Shown in pieces: positions 8,577 to 16,173 of a stretch of DNA of 64,000 nucleotides. The stretch is from assembly GCF_012396015.1 (NCBI RefSeq), contig NZ_JAAXOQ010000004.1, positions 1 through 64,000 of the forward strand. Direction: 5' to 3'. A program made the translations under genes and the position numbers. Each line of letters begins with the position of its first letter. Position 1 is the stretch's first letter. Below the pieces are notes generated by a model, which worked only from the letters and a program-made list of their open reading frames with translations, ran no database searches and was not told the DNA's origin. The stretch comes from Tsukamurella spumae. Lineage in GTDB: Bacteria > Actinomycetota > Actinomycetes > Mycobacteriales > Mycobacteriaceae.

Positions 8577-9602
8577 TCAGATGCCCGGCGCTGCCCGCTG
8601 ATTCGACGGTGCGCGGCGGAACTGAGTCGGGGAGCACCCGACCCACCGTGTAAATGCATGGGAGAAACTGGCGACCTCGGAGTACCCCAGTTCTGCGGCT
8701 ATCTCGCCGACACTGATGCCGGGATCCAGCAGTCGCGCGGTGGCTCGTTCTTGGGCGAACTGCTGCCGCAGGCGACGCAGGGTGGTGCCCTCGGCGTGCA
8801 GGCGTCGCTTGAGTGTGCTCACCGATGTCGCCAGCTCCGCCGCGATACGAGCGCCGTCAGCGCGCGCAGGGTCAGCATCGAACTGTGCGCGGACCAGCTG
8901 CGTGTAGGAATTGGGCCTGCGCTGTTCGTAGACGCGTCGAAGCTCGGCGATACCGATCCGGTAGGCCACGGGGTCGGAGAAGCGGCACACGTCGTAGAGC
9001 ACGGCAGCCGGTATATGCACGAACGCCGCGCGCGCGTCGAAAAGGATCCGATGGCCGATCTCACCCACGACGATCAGGTCTGCCGGCGCCTGGCATGTCA
9101 GATGAAGCTCCACGGAGGGGACGGCACCGGCGAGCATGTCCACCAACCGCAGGACAGCCAGACCACCGTAGGTGACGGCGAGACAATCGGTGCCGGGGCT
9201 ATCTGTGCGCCCGGCCAGAGCGATCGTCAGTCCAGAGTCTCCGTGCTGGAACTCGGTGCTCAGCGCGGTCGATATCAGGGGCAAGAACCGAAGCAGTTGA
9301 ACAACTTCGAGGACGGAACCCGCACTGACCAGCGGCAAACTGAGGGGGCCGAAAGAGGTCAGCTGGGCGTGCTCGGCGAACGCCACGCCCAACCGGAATC
9401 CCTGCTGGGCGTCCATCGCCGGATACACCTCGTGAAACCACCGGACAGGCACTTGGCCCTGTCGCGCAATGACGACCGCGAGATCGACGCCCTCGCGGGC
9501 CATGATGCGTCCGAACGCTCGCGTCTCCGCCGCGCCCAGGGCACCGCTGTCGAGGAGCTGCGCGAACGCTAGCGGCGGTATCCCCAACTCGACAAGGCTC
9601 AC
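8577..9602 (-). CDS. AraC-family regulator, probably of the CYP153 operon
   Basis: About 341 residues from GTG 9600-9602, the usual length of AraC regulators with an N-terminal arabinose-binding-like domain. A longer reading to 9668 adds 22 unlikely residues, and no start has a good ribosome site. The C-terminal 100 residues carry two helix-turn-helix motifs (LATSVSTLKRRLHAEG and IAAELGYSEVASFSHAFTRWVG). It is transcribed divergently from the ferredoxin-P450 operon with about 100 bases between. AraC genes next to CYP153 clusters commonly activate them in response to alkanes. That specific role is inferred from position. Confidence 0.85.
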   Translation of the reverse strand: MSLVELGIPPLAFAQLLDSGALGAAETRAFGRIMAREGVDLAVVIARQGQVPVRWFHEVYPAMDAQQGFRLGVAFAEHAQLTSFGPLSLPLVSAGSVLEVVQLLRFLPLISTALSTEFQHGDSGLTIALAGRTDSPGTDCLAVTYGGLAVLRLVDMLAGAVPSVELHLTCQAPADLIVVGEIGHRILFDARAAFVHIPAAVLYDVCRFSDPVAYRIGIAELRRVYEQRRPNSYTQLVRAQFDADPARADGARIAAELATSVSTLKRRLHAEGTTLRRLRQQFAQERATARLLDPGISVGEIAAELGYSEVASFSHAFTRWVGCSPTQFRRAPSNQRAAPGI

Positions 9603-9701
9603 ATGAGCCAATTTAACAAGACATCGCGACGTCCGAGCCTGGATCAAGCACATCTGCCGCGTGCACACTCACCTCTACGACCCACGAACAAGGAGGTGGC
9701 C

Positions 9702-10022
9702 ATGGCCACGATCACTTACGTGACCCACGACGGCGAGGACTACCCCGCGCCGGTGACGCCCGGCAGGTCACTGATGCAGATTGCAGTCGACGAGGCGATA
9801 CCGGGGATCGATGGCGACTGTGGCGGTGAGGCGGCATGCGGAACGTGCCACGTCGTCGTCGACAGCGCGTGGATCGACACCGTCGGACACAGCACAGACG
9901 TCGAAGAAGGCATGTTGAGTATGCACCCCGAACGTGAGGCCAACTCGCGACTGGCCTGCCAGATGACCGCCAACAACGAGTGGGACGGTCTGACCGTTCG
10001 CCTTCCCGAGTTCCAGTTGTGA
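9702..10022 (+). CDS. 2Fe-2S ferredoxin (P450 redox partner)
   Basis: A 106-residue plant/vertebrate-type ferredoxin, close in style to putidaredoxin and terpredoxin. Cluster ligands are Cys40, Cys46, Cys49 (CGGEAACGTC) and Cys86 (RLACQM). The start ATG 9702 has a strong AAGGAGGT site five bases upstream, while the longer open frame to 9603 has none. It is the first gene of the P450 operon, 26 bases before CYP153. It would carry electrons from the FAD reductase two genes downstream to the P450. Confidence 0.93.
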   Translation: MATITYVTHDGEDYPAPVTPGRSLMQIAVDEAIPGIDGDCGGEAACGTCHVVVDSAWIDTVGHSTDVEEGMLSMHPEREANSRLACQMTANNEWDGLTVRLPEFQL

Positions 10023-10048
10023 ACGTCTAAAGCGAAAGAGCAACATCT

Positions 10049-11440
10049 ATGAGCATCTCAACTGCCCTCGCCGACAAAGCGCAGTCCATGATCCCGATCG
10101 ATCTACAAATCCGTGGCGCCCACGTCTATGACAAGGCCCGCCGGATCGTCACCCGAACCGACGGCAAAAAGATCTTCACCGAGACCCCCATCCCGCCTGT
10201 CGAGGAAGTCGAACTCACCGACATCGATCTGAGCAACCCATTCCTCTACCGACAGGGCAGGTGGCGGTCCTACTTCGAGCGTGTGCGCAATGAGGCGCCC
10301 GTTCACTTCCAGCCCCGCAGTCCCTTCGGGCCGTTCTGGTCGGTCACTCGACATGCCGACATCATCGCTGTCGACAAGAACCACGACGCGTTCTCCGCCG
10401 AACCGTTCATCATCATCGGTCGGCCGCCCCGCTTCATGGACATCGCGATGTTCATCGCCATGGACCCGCCGCGGCACGACAAGCAGCGCGCCGCCGTCCA
10501 GGGAGTCGTCGCACCGAAGAACCTGCGCGAGATGGAGGGCCTCATCCGGTCGCGCGTCCGGGAAGTCCTCGACGAGCTACCGCTCGACGAACCGTTCGAC
10601 TGGGTCCAGACCGTGTCGGTCGAACTGACCGCGCGGATGCTCGCGACATTGCTCGACTACCCCTACGAGCAGCGCCACAAACTCGTCCAGTGGTCGGATC
10701 TGGCCACGTCGATGGAGCAGGCCAACGGCGGACCATCAGACAACGACAAAGTTTTCCGCGAGATGGTCGCGATGGCACAGGGCTTGAGTGCGCTATGGCG
10801 AGACAAGGCCGCGCGGACCGCGGCAGGCGAGGAGCCTGGTTTCGACCTCATCACCATGCTGCAGAGCAACGAGGACACCAAAGACCTTCTCGACGACAGC
10901 CCCATGGAGTTCCTCGGGAACCTCGTGCTGCTGATCGTCGGCGGCAACGACACCACCCGCAACTCGATGAGCGGCGGAGTGCTGGCTCTCAACGAGTATC
11001 CCGACCAGTTCGAGAAACTCAAAGCCAATCCGGACCTGATCCCCAACGCGGTGTCGGAGATCATCCGGTGGCAAACCCCCCTGGCGTACATGCGCCGGGT
11101 CGCCAAGAAGGACGTGATGCTCAACGGTCAGTTCATCCGCAAAGGCGACAAAGTCGTCATGTGGTACGCCTCCGGCAACCGCGACGAGCGAGTGTTCGAC
11201 CGCCCGGACGAGCTCATCATCGATCGGTCCAACGCTCGCAACCACATCGCGTTCGGTTTCGGCGTGCACCGTTGCATGGGAAACCGCCTGGCCGAATTGC
11301 AGTTGCGCATTCTCTGGGAAGAACTCCTCGAGCGCTTCGACGACATCGCGGTGGTCGGTGATCCGGAGTACGTGCAGTCCAACTTCGTTCGTGGGATCAG
11401 CAAGATGATGGTCCGTCTGACTCCCAAGCAGGAGACGTGA
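10049..11440 (+). CDS. CYP153-family cytochrome P450, alkane/fatty-acid terminal hydroxylase
   Basis: A 463-residue soluble P450. The oxygen-activating I-helix motif GGNDTTRNS is at residues 298-306 and the haem ligand is Cys409 in FGFGVHRCMGNRLAE. The EIIR motif of the K helix is also present. Several blocks (SPFGPFWSVTRHADI, FIAMDPPRHD, FDWVQTVSVELTARMLATL) match CYP153 enzymes as I know them. These hydroxylate medium-chain alkanes, alcohols or fatty acids at the terminal carbon. Ferredoxin and ferredoxin reductase genes on either side complete a class I electron chain, the usual CYP153 operon. Its stop overlaps the reductase start by four bases (GTGA). Substrate range is inferred from family. 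Confidence 0.9.
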   Translation: MSISTALADKAQSMIPIDLQIRGAHVYDKARRIVTRTDGKKIFTETPIPPVEEVELTDIDLSNPFLYRQGRWRSYFERVRNEAPVHFQPRSPFGPFWSVTRHADIIAVDKNHDAFSAEPFIIIGRPPRFMDIAMFIAMDPPRHDKQRAAVQGVVAPKNLREMEGLIRSRVREVLDELPLDEPFDWVQTVSVELTARMLATLLDYPYEQRHKLVQWSDLATSMEQANGGPSDNDKVFREMVAMAQGLSALWRDKAARTAAGEEPGFDLITMLQSNEDTKDLLDDSPMEFLGNLVLLIVGGNDTTRNSMSGGVLALNEYPDQFEKLKANPDLIPNAVSEIIRWQTPLAYMRRVAKKDVMLNGQFIRKGDKVVMWYASGNRDERVFDRPDELIIDRSNARNHIAFGFGVHRCMGNRLAELQLRILWEELLERFDDIAVVGDPEYVQSNFVRGISKMMVRLTPKQET

Positions 11441-12636
11441 GCACTGATCGGGTCGTGATCGTCGGCGCAAGCCACGCCGGCGCACAGCTGGCGGCCAATT
11501 TGCGCAAGGAGAAGTGGGCTGGAGACATCCTGCTGATCGGCGACGAGGGCCGCCTGCCGTATCAGCGGCCGCCGCTGTCCAAGGCATACCTGGCCGGCGA
11601 TTGCCATCTCGACGATGTCGCGATCCGAAGCCGCCAGTTCTACGACAAGCAACGGATCCAGCTCGTCGACGGAACCGTAACCTCGATCGACCGTGCCGAA
11701 CGAACCGTCACTCTCGGCAACAACGACGCGGTGTCCTACTCGAAGTTGGCCCTGTGCACCGGCGCTCGAGCTCGCGCACTGCCCGTCCCTGGGGCCGATC
11801 TGCCGGGCGTGCACTATCTGCGCACCGCCACCGACGTCGAGGCCATCCGCGCCGCCGCGGTCCCGGGTTCGCGGGTCGTCATTGTCGGCGGCGGGTACAT
11901 CGGCCTGGAGACAGCGGCCTCGCTTCGAACCCTGGGTGTCGAAGTGACCGTCCTGGAGGCGGCAGGACGCGTACTCGAACGTGTCACGGCGCCCGTCGTG
12001 TCGGAATTCTTCGATCGAATTCACCGCGAGAAGGGTGTCGACGTACGGATCGACGCAATCGTCGAGGGGTTCCGCGGCGACAAACGAGTCGCCAGCGTTG
12101 TCCTCGCCGGTGGAGAAACGCTGGCCGCTGACCTGGTCATCGTCGGCGTCGGCGTCATTCCGAACACGGAGCTCGCAGCAGCTGCGGGCATCGACGTCGA
12201 AAACGGCATCCTCGTCGACGACCGCGCTCGTAGCAGCGATCCTGACATCGTCGCAGCCGGCGACTGCGCCAACCACCGAATCGAGCGGTACGGGAGACGT
12301 GTTCGTCTCGAGTGCGTGTCCGCAACAACCGAGCACGCCAAAATCGCGGCGGCCACAATCTGCGACAACACAACCGGTCGTGCCGCACTGCCGTGGTTCT
12401 GGTCCGACCAATACGACCTCAAACTCCAGATCGCCGGGCTCAACACCGGATACGACGAGGTGCTGGTCAGCGGCGACCCCGCCCATGGCCGCGACTTCAC
12501 CTGCTACTATTTCTCCGCCGGAGAACTGATTGCAGCTGACTGCGTCAACAGACCCGCTGACTTCGTGAACGCCAAGCGCGCCATTGCACAACGAGCGCCG
12601 ATCGTCAGGTCCGCATTGATCGGAGCGACCCCATGA
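11437..12636 (+). CDS. FAD-dependent ferredoxin reductase
   Basis: A 399-residue flavoprotein that passes electrons from NAD(P)H to the ferredoxin of the P450 system. The N-terminal FAD-binding GASHAGAQLA lies near residues 8-17 and the NAD(P)H-binding GGGYIGLETA near residue 150. DPDIVAAGDCAN contributes to FAD binding, and a reductase C-terminal domain follows. It resembles putidaredoxin and rubredoxin reductases in length and order. The GTG start overlaps the P450 stop, and its own stop overlaps the next start (ATGA at 12633), so the operon is tightly coupled. Confidence 0.92.
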   Translation: MSTDRVVIVGASHAGAQLAANLRKEKWAGDILLIGDEGRLPYQRPPLSKAYLAGDCHLDDVAIRSRQFYDKQRIQLVDGTVTSIDRAERTVTLGNNDAVSYSKLALCTGARARALPVPGADLPGVHYLRTATDVEAIRAAAVPGSRVVIVGGGYIGLETAASLRTLGVEVTVLEAAGRVLERVTAPVVSEFFDRIHREKGVDVRIDAIVEGFRGDKRVASVVLAGGETLAADLVIVGVGVIPNTELAAAAGIDVENGILVDDRARSSDPDIVAAGDCANHRIERYGRRVRLECVSATTEHAKIAAATICDNTTGRAALPWFWSDQYDLKLQIAGLNTGYDEVLVSGDPAHGRDFTCYYFSAGELIAADCVNRPADFVNAKRAIAQRAPIVRSALIGATP

Positions 12637-13304
12637 CCACATCACCGACAAACGCGGTCAGCCCGGCGGCGCTGACGGGTTCACGCTTCCTCGACATCGA
12701 GCACGCCACCGTCGCGACCTTCACACGCGAAGCCGTCGGCAACGCGACCACCGACAAAGACAAAGCTCGCCGCCTGTTCACCGCGGTACGCGACGCCATC
12801 CGCTACGACCCGTACACCGTCTCCAACGACCCAGAGCATTACCGGGCCAGCCACGTAATCGAATCCGGACGTGGATACTGCGTCCCCAAGGCCGTCGTGC
12901 TCACCGCCGCATTTCGCGCCGCCGGGATCCCAGCGCGGTTCGGCTTCGCCGACGTCCGTAACCACCTCCAAACGGGCACCCTACGTGAGCTGATGGGAAC
13001 CGACGTCTTCGTCTATCACGGGTACAGCCACGTCTACATCGACGGACGGTGGCTCAAGGCAACACCCGCGTTCAACTCGGAACTGTGCGCACGGTTCGGA
13101 GTTGCCCCGATCGACTTCACCGGCGACAGCGACGCGTTGCTCCACGCTCACTCCGCGGACGGCTCAACACACATGGAGTACGTCCGCGAAAGAGGTACGT
13201 ACAACGACCTGCCTCTCGACAACATCCTGGCGGCTCTCAAACAGGCCTATGGCCCTCTGATATTCACGCAGCGTGCGACGCCACTAGATGCATTCCACGC
13301 CTAA
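12633..13304 (+). CDS. Transglutaminase-like cysteine protein
   Basis: A 223-residue protein with the transglutaminase/papain-like core. Cys83 (GRGYCVPKA) is followed by His133 (YSHVYIDGRW), and the third position is occupied in KATPAFN (Asn148) where a DPT-type Asp is common. Proteins of this fold act as proteases, amidases or acyl-transfer enzymes. There is no signal peptide, so it should be cytoplasmic. It is translationally coupled to the ferredoxin reductase (four-base overlap) and followed after about 75 bases by a second Cys-His protein. A role in processing an amide or thioester linked to the P450 product is possible, but nothing in the sequence fixes a substrate. Confidence 0.8.
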   Translation: MTTSPTNAVSPAALTGSRFLDIEHATVATFTREAVGNATTDKDKARRLFTAVRDAIRYDPYTVSNDPEHYRASHVIESGRGYCVPKAVVLTAAFRAAGIPARFGFADVRNHLQTGTLRELMGTDVFVYHGYSHVYIDGRWLKATPAFNSELCARFGVAPIDFTGDSDALLHAHSADGSTHMEYVRERGTYNDLPLDNILAALKQAYGPLIFTQRATPLDAFHA

Positions 13305-13378
13305 CCCGACCTGCCTCAGTCGTCGGCCGGCAATCGACTCTACGAACAAGATCCGCACCGCCTCAACACAGGAGACTC

Positions 13379-14437
13379 GTGTCAGTGTCCGGCCCCTCGA
13401 TGATCGACCCCTACCCGCACCGAATGGGCGGCCACTGTGGGTCCGGTGCGATGCGAGACCTCATGGAGTGGACCGGGCTCGGTTTCGACGGCCCACCCGA
13501 TGAGGGCCTCGTCTTTGCCCTCGGCGGAGCCCTCTCCCTCACCTACATTCGATCAAGCGCGCTGATGCCACCCGTGTACTTGGTCGGACGAGGACCTGAT
13601 TTTGAGGTGGACCTCCCCCGCCGTCTGGGCGGCACCGTCGAGGTGCTTGCCACCGACGACCCGGCCGAGGGTTGGGAGAACCTTCGTGGCGAGATCGATC
13701 AGGGCCGCCCTGCACTGGTCTGGGCGGAGATCGCAGAACTCCCCTATCTGCGGGTCCAGTTGCGCATGAGCCGCCACGACATCGTGGTAGTCGGCTACGA
13801 CGAGACGCAAGGCATCGCGTACATCGCCGACAACGATCGCGAAGATCTTCAACGCGTCCCACTGGACGCACTCGCACGCGCGCGCCGCTCGACCTCCTTC
13901 CCGGAGCCAACCCGACACACGCAGTTTCGTATCAATTGGCCACAGACGCCGCCTTCAATTATCGAGGTGGCCGCACAGGCATTCGCGCAATCCGCAGCGA
14001 GCCTGAGCACCCCAGGCGCATCGACGATCGCCGGGCCCGCAGAACATGGGTCACACGGCCTCGACGCGGCCAGCGCTCTCGCATCCGACGTCTGCAGCTG
14101 GGGAGCCCTGTCCACCGACGACCTCGAGATGCACTTATTCAGCCTCGGCGCCTTCATCGAGAAAGCGGGGACCGGCGGTGGCCTCTTCCGCCGACTGCTG
14201 GCACAGGGCTGCGATGAAATCGCACGCCTCACCGGCGATCACGCAACCGCCATCCTTGCAGCCAACGCCCACCATGCGGCGACATCCTGGACTGCAGTCG
14301 CACGCGCAGCAGTACAGAAGGATCACGCCTCATCCGAGCGGCTCCGATCCGTCACAACCCTCGCGGCAGCTCTACCCGAGGCGGAAGCGACTCTGGAGGC
14401 GTCACTGCGAAAGGCCGCAGCATCCTTGTCAGGCTAA
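13379..14437 (+). CDS. BtrH-like protein (BtrH N-terminal domain plus DUF4872-like region)
   Basis: A 352-residue protein resembling BtrH, the acyltransferase of butirosin synthesis that moves an aminoacyl group from a carrier protein to an aminoglycoside. The N-terminal domain starts with GGHCGSGAMRDLM. Cys20, His133 (SRHDIVVVGYD) and Asp151 (IADND) form a likely papain/C39-type triad. The C-terminal half (from about 185) is helical, Ala-rich and like DUF4872. GTG 13379 lies four bases after GGAG, and GTG 13385 is an equally credible start. It is the last gene of the P450 operon. The family call is from motif memory, and the chemistry here is unknown. Confidence 0.75.
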   Translation: MSVSGPSMIDPYPHRMGGHCGSGAMRDLMEWTGLGFDGPPDEGLVFALGGALSLTYIRSSALMPPVYLVGRGPDFEVDLPRRLGGTVEVLATDDPAEGWENLRGEIDQGRPALVWAEIAELPYLRVQLRMSRHDIVVVGYDETQGIAYIADNDREDLQRVPLDALARARRSTSFPEPTRHTQFRINWPQTPPSIIEVAAQAFAQSAASLSTPGASTIAGPAEHGSHGLDAASALASDVCSWGALSTDDLEMHLFSLGAFIEKAGTGGGLFRRLLAQGCDEIARLTGDHATAILAANAHHAATSWTAVARAAVQKDHASSERLRSVTTLAAALPEAEATLEASLRKAAASLSG

Positions 14438-14517
14438 CCGGGCCAGTCGCGGGAAGTCCGCGAGTAGGGCGCTAAGCAGGGCCGCCGCGTTCACACAACG
14501 CACGCAGGAGCACCACC

Positions 14518-14703
14518 GTGAGCAGGACGCCGGTTCCCGCTCACCTGGGTCCTGATCCGTCGTGGCGATCTGTCGACACGCTGCGAGCCATCGCCGTCGA
14601 CGCCATAGACGGTGCGTCGGGGCGATGCGACGGACGACTGGCGGATCCGGTCGTACAAGTCCCCCATCGTGGACCGCGGCCGACGAGGCCGATGGCCAGG
14701 TGA
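14518..14703 (+). pseudogene. Transketolase-like N-terminal fragment
   Basis: A GTG start with an AGGAG ribosome site opens a 61-codon frame. Its first 35 residues, notably SVDTLRAIAVDAIDGASG, resemble the helix that opens transketolases (typically DT-IR-LA-DAV-K-GHPG). The conserved GHPG is replaced by RCDG and similarity then ends, with a stop at 14703. I read this as the broken start of a transketolase-like gene joined to unrelated DNA. A real small protein is a weaker alternative. Confidence 0.3.
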
Positions 14704-14794
14704 TGCTCGAACACGGCCTCGAGGGGCGTGGTTGCCAAGCGCCTGTCCTCGCGCTCTTACCGGCCCGGTGAGCGCTCCCCCCGACTGGATCAAG

Positions 14795-14822
14795 CAACCG
14801 TTGCGGGTCAGCGCAACGGTTG
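14795..14822. repeat. Perfect 11-base-pair hairpin
   Basis: CAACCGTTGCG (14795-14805) and CGCAACGGTTG (14812-14822) are exact inverted repeats with a six-base loop. No T-run follows on either strand, so a standard terminator is not obvious. It may be the end of a lost mobile element or a transcription stop. Confidence 0.5.
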
Positions 14823-15015
14823 TGGTCCCCGGGGTGGATCGGGACACCGGGAGATCTCGAATCACTGCTCGCTCGCAGCAGTACACCCCGCCAGCGGGTG
14901 GCTATGTCAAGTTGGTCTGGCTCCAACCAGGGCGGTGTGATTTGGCCCCGACTGTAGGCGGGTGGCCGCGTTTGGTCGTAGGTTCGTGGATGTGGATGGG
15001 GAGGATGATCTGCAG

Positions 15016-15265
15016 ATGCCTTCTCGGCGGACGGTCGTTGTCCCGTCAGGGTGGGATCGGGCTTCGGTGTGCGCGTATGCCGAGCATGTGATCGCTCGGG
15101 ATACCGGGGCTTAGCAGTCATCTGTGGGTGCGGGTGAAGTTGCTTGAGGAGCAGCAGCTCGAGGATCTGACGTCGCGGTGGTCGGTGTCGTATGTGGTTC
15201 ACCGGCACCGCAAGGCGTTGTCGATTGTCACCGATCCGACACAGTCAGGCCCGAGGGCGCCCTAA
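15016..15265 (+). pseudogene. Small frameshifted reading frame, unidentified
   Basis: Two consecutive pieces look coding. ATG 15016 to TAG 15114 gives 32 residues (from MPSRRTVVVPSGWDRASV). A frame shifted by one base, from 15122 to TAA 15265, continues with a charged helix-rich stretch (VRVKLLEEQQLEDLTSRW). Codon third positions stay GC-rich across both. A single-base change would join them into one protein of about 80 residues. The family is not recognised. Confidence 0.25.
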
Positions 15266-15426
15266 CTTGGTTGTGGTGGTCTCGGCTGCGAGGGGATCGG
15301 TAGAGGCGGTGTTCGCCGTCTGAGTATCACGGGCATCGTCGTGGATGGCGCGCATGGGAGGATCGGTTTTGAGGCTGATTCCTCCACTGAGTAGCGGTGC
15401 GATATCGAGTGCTCTGACTAGGTTTT

Positions 15427-15642
15427 ATGCGCTCTGGCAGATCAGGGCCTGTGAAGCGGCGGGGAGGACTTGGAGGTGTTCGCGGAGCACCGTCGACAAA
15501 ACGCGGTGAAGACACAGAGCGCGGCGTCCAGGAACGCCTCACGTCGGCTTCGTCGGCGAACGTCGGCCTCCACACATCGATACGTACGCTGCGTCGGAGC
15601 CATGACGCCACAATAGTCACCCCGCGCACCCGCCACCATCAC
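15427..15642 (-). pseudogene. Remnant of a TetR-family regulator
   Basis: The minus-strand translation contains APTQRTYRCVEADVRRRSRR and then EAFLDAALCVFT. This matches the opening of many actinobacterial TetR regulators (RTYRGV-AD-RRAERRERLLEAAL-LF). After this the helix-turn-helix is missing. A shifted frame continues briefly with LSTVLREHLQVLP before a stop. The gene is therefore internally deleted or frameshifted and not functional. Confidence 0.4.
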
Positions 15643-15775
15643 GGACTCGCCGGACCAGCCTCATGGCCAGTCAAGCATTTCGTCATCTGCTGGACCTCCC
15701 AACGCTCAGAACCCCCGGGGCCGGCGATCCGGGGGGGGCTCCTAGCTGACAGCAGTCAGAAACTCATCATATCTG

Positions 15776-15848
15776 TGGAGGCTAGGGGATTCGAACCCCT
15801 GACCCTCGCCTTGCAAAGGCGATGCTCTACCAACTGAGCTAAGCCCCC
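15776..15848 (-). tRNA. tRNA-Ala (anticodon TGC), island copy
   Basis: Reading the minus strand, the 5' acceptor GGGGGCT pairs with AGCCTCC. The G3-U70 wobble that marks alanine tRNAs is present. The D arm is GCTCAGTTGGTAGAGC, the anticodon loop is CTTTGCAAG and the T arm contains GGGGTTCGAATCCCC. It is 73 nucleotides with discriminator A, and CCA is not encoded. It looks fully functional. Because a broken second tRNA-Ala lies 130 bases further on, this copy probably arrived with the island and replaces the host gene. Confidence 0.95.
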
Positions 15849-15975
15849 GTGTGTGGTTGTGCACCCGCTGCTGGGCACCGTCCCACCGCCAAACTACGAC
15901 CTCGTGACGGACATGTCCACCACAGCATCCCTGCTGGTCAACCCCTTACCAAGCCTGTCAGCTGGAGATAACCGA

Positions 15976-16032
15976 CGAACTCCTGACATCCGCCTTGCAA
16001 AGGCGGCGCTCTACCAACTGAGCTAAGGCCCC
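15976..16032 (-). pseudogene. Truncated tRNA-Ala (TGC), disrupted host alaT / attachment site
   Basis: On the minus strand the first 57 nucleotides of a tRNA-Ala are perfect: acceptor strand GGGGCCT, D arm, CGCCTTTGCAAGGCG anticodon arm and the first half of the T arm, ending GGAGTTCG. The sequence then changes, and the 3' acceptor strand expected to pair with GGGGCCT is absent. It sits just downstream of tRNA-Ile, where Mycobacteriales keep alaT. The break point at 15975/15976 is the likely junction between host chromosome and integrated island. Confidence 0.75.
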
Positions 16033-16046
16033 GGGACGGGGTGTGG

Positions 16047-16120
16047 TGGGCCTAGGAGGACTTGAACCTCCGACCTCTTCGTTATCAGCGAAGCGCTCTA
16101 ACCGCCTGAGCTATAGGCCC
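16047..16120 (-). tRNA. ileT: tRNA-Ile (anticodon GAT)
   Basis: A 74-nucleotide minus-strand tRNA. GGGCCTA pairs with TAGGCCC, the D arm is GCTCAGGCGGTTAGAGC, the anticodon loop carries CTGATAA and the T arm has GGAGGTTCAAGTCCTCC. It lies downstream of gyrA and the DUF3566 gene and next to alaT, the standard Mycobacteriales arrangement. Confidence 0.96.
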
Positions 16121-16123
16121 GTG

Positions 16124-16158
16124 AACCGAGGTGAAACATTACCAGCGCACCTCGGGTT
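16124..16158 (-). terminator. Hairpin after the gyrA operon
   Basis: AACCGAGGTG (16124-16133) and CACCTCGGGTT (16148-16158) form a stem with one bulged base, between the end of the DUF3566 gene and tRNA-Ile. It is placed to stop minus-strand transcription from gyrA or to separate it from the tRNAs. No long T-run is present. Confidence 0.4.
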
Positions 16159-16173
16159 CTACAAAACCGCTGG

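Larger units (their letters stand above)
14438..15775. other. Gene-poor decayed stretch at the island end
   Basis: No intact gene can be supported over 1.3 kb. Fragments described separately include a transketolase-like N-terminus, a split small reading frame and a TetR N-terminus. A perfect hairpin lies at 14795-14822. Long open frames on the minus strand here (to 15208) have no family features and look like chance frames in GC-rich DNA. The mixture suggests repeated insertion and deletion next to the tRNA attachment site. Confidence 0.55.

Noticed and set aside
14429-15208. A 259-codon open frame on the minus strand in the decayed stretch
   Set aside because: It is His/Pro/Arg-rich, has no ribosome site and matches no family. 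It overlaps the recognisable plus-strand fragments.
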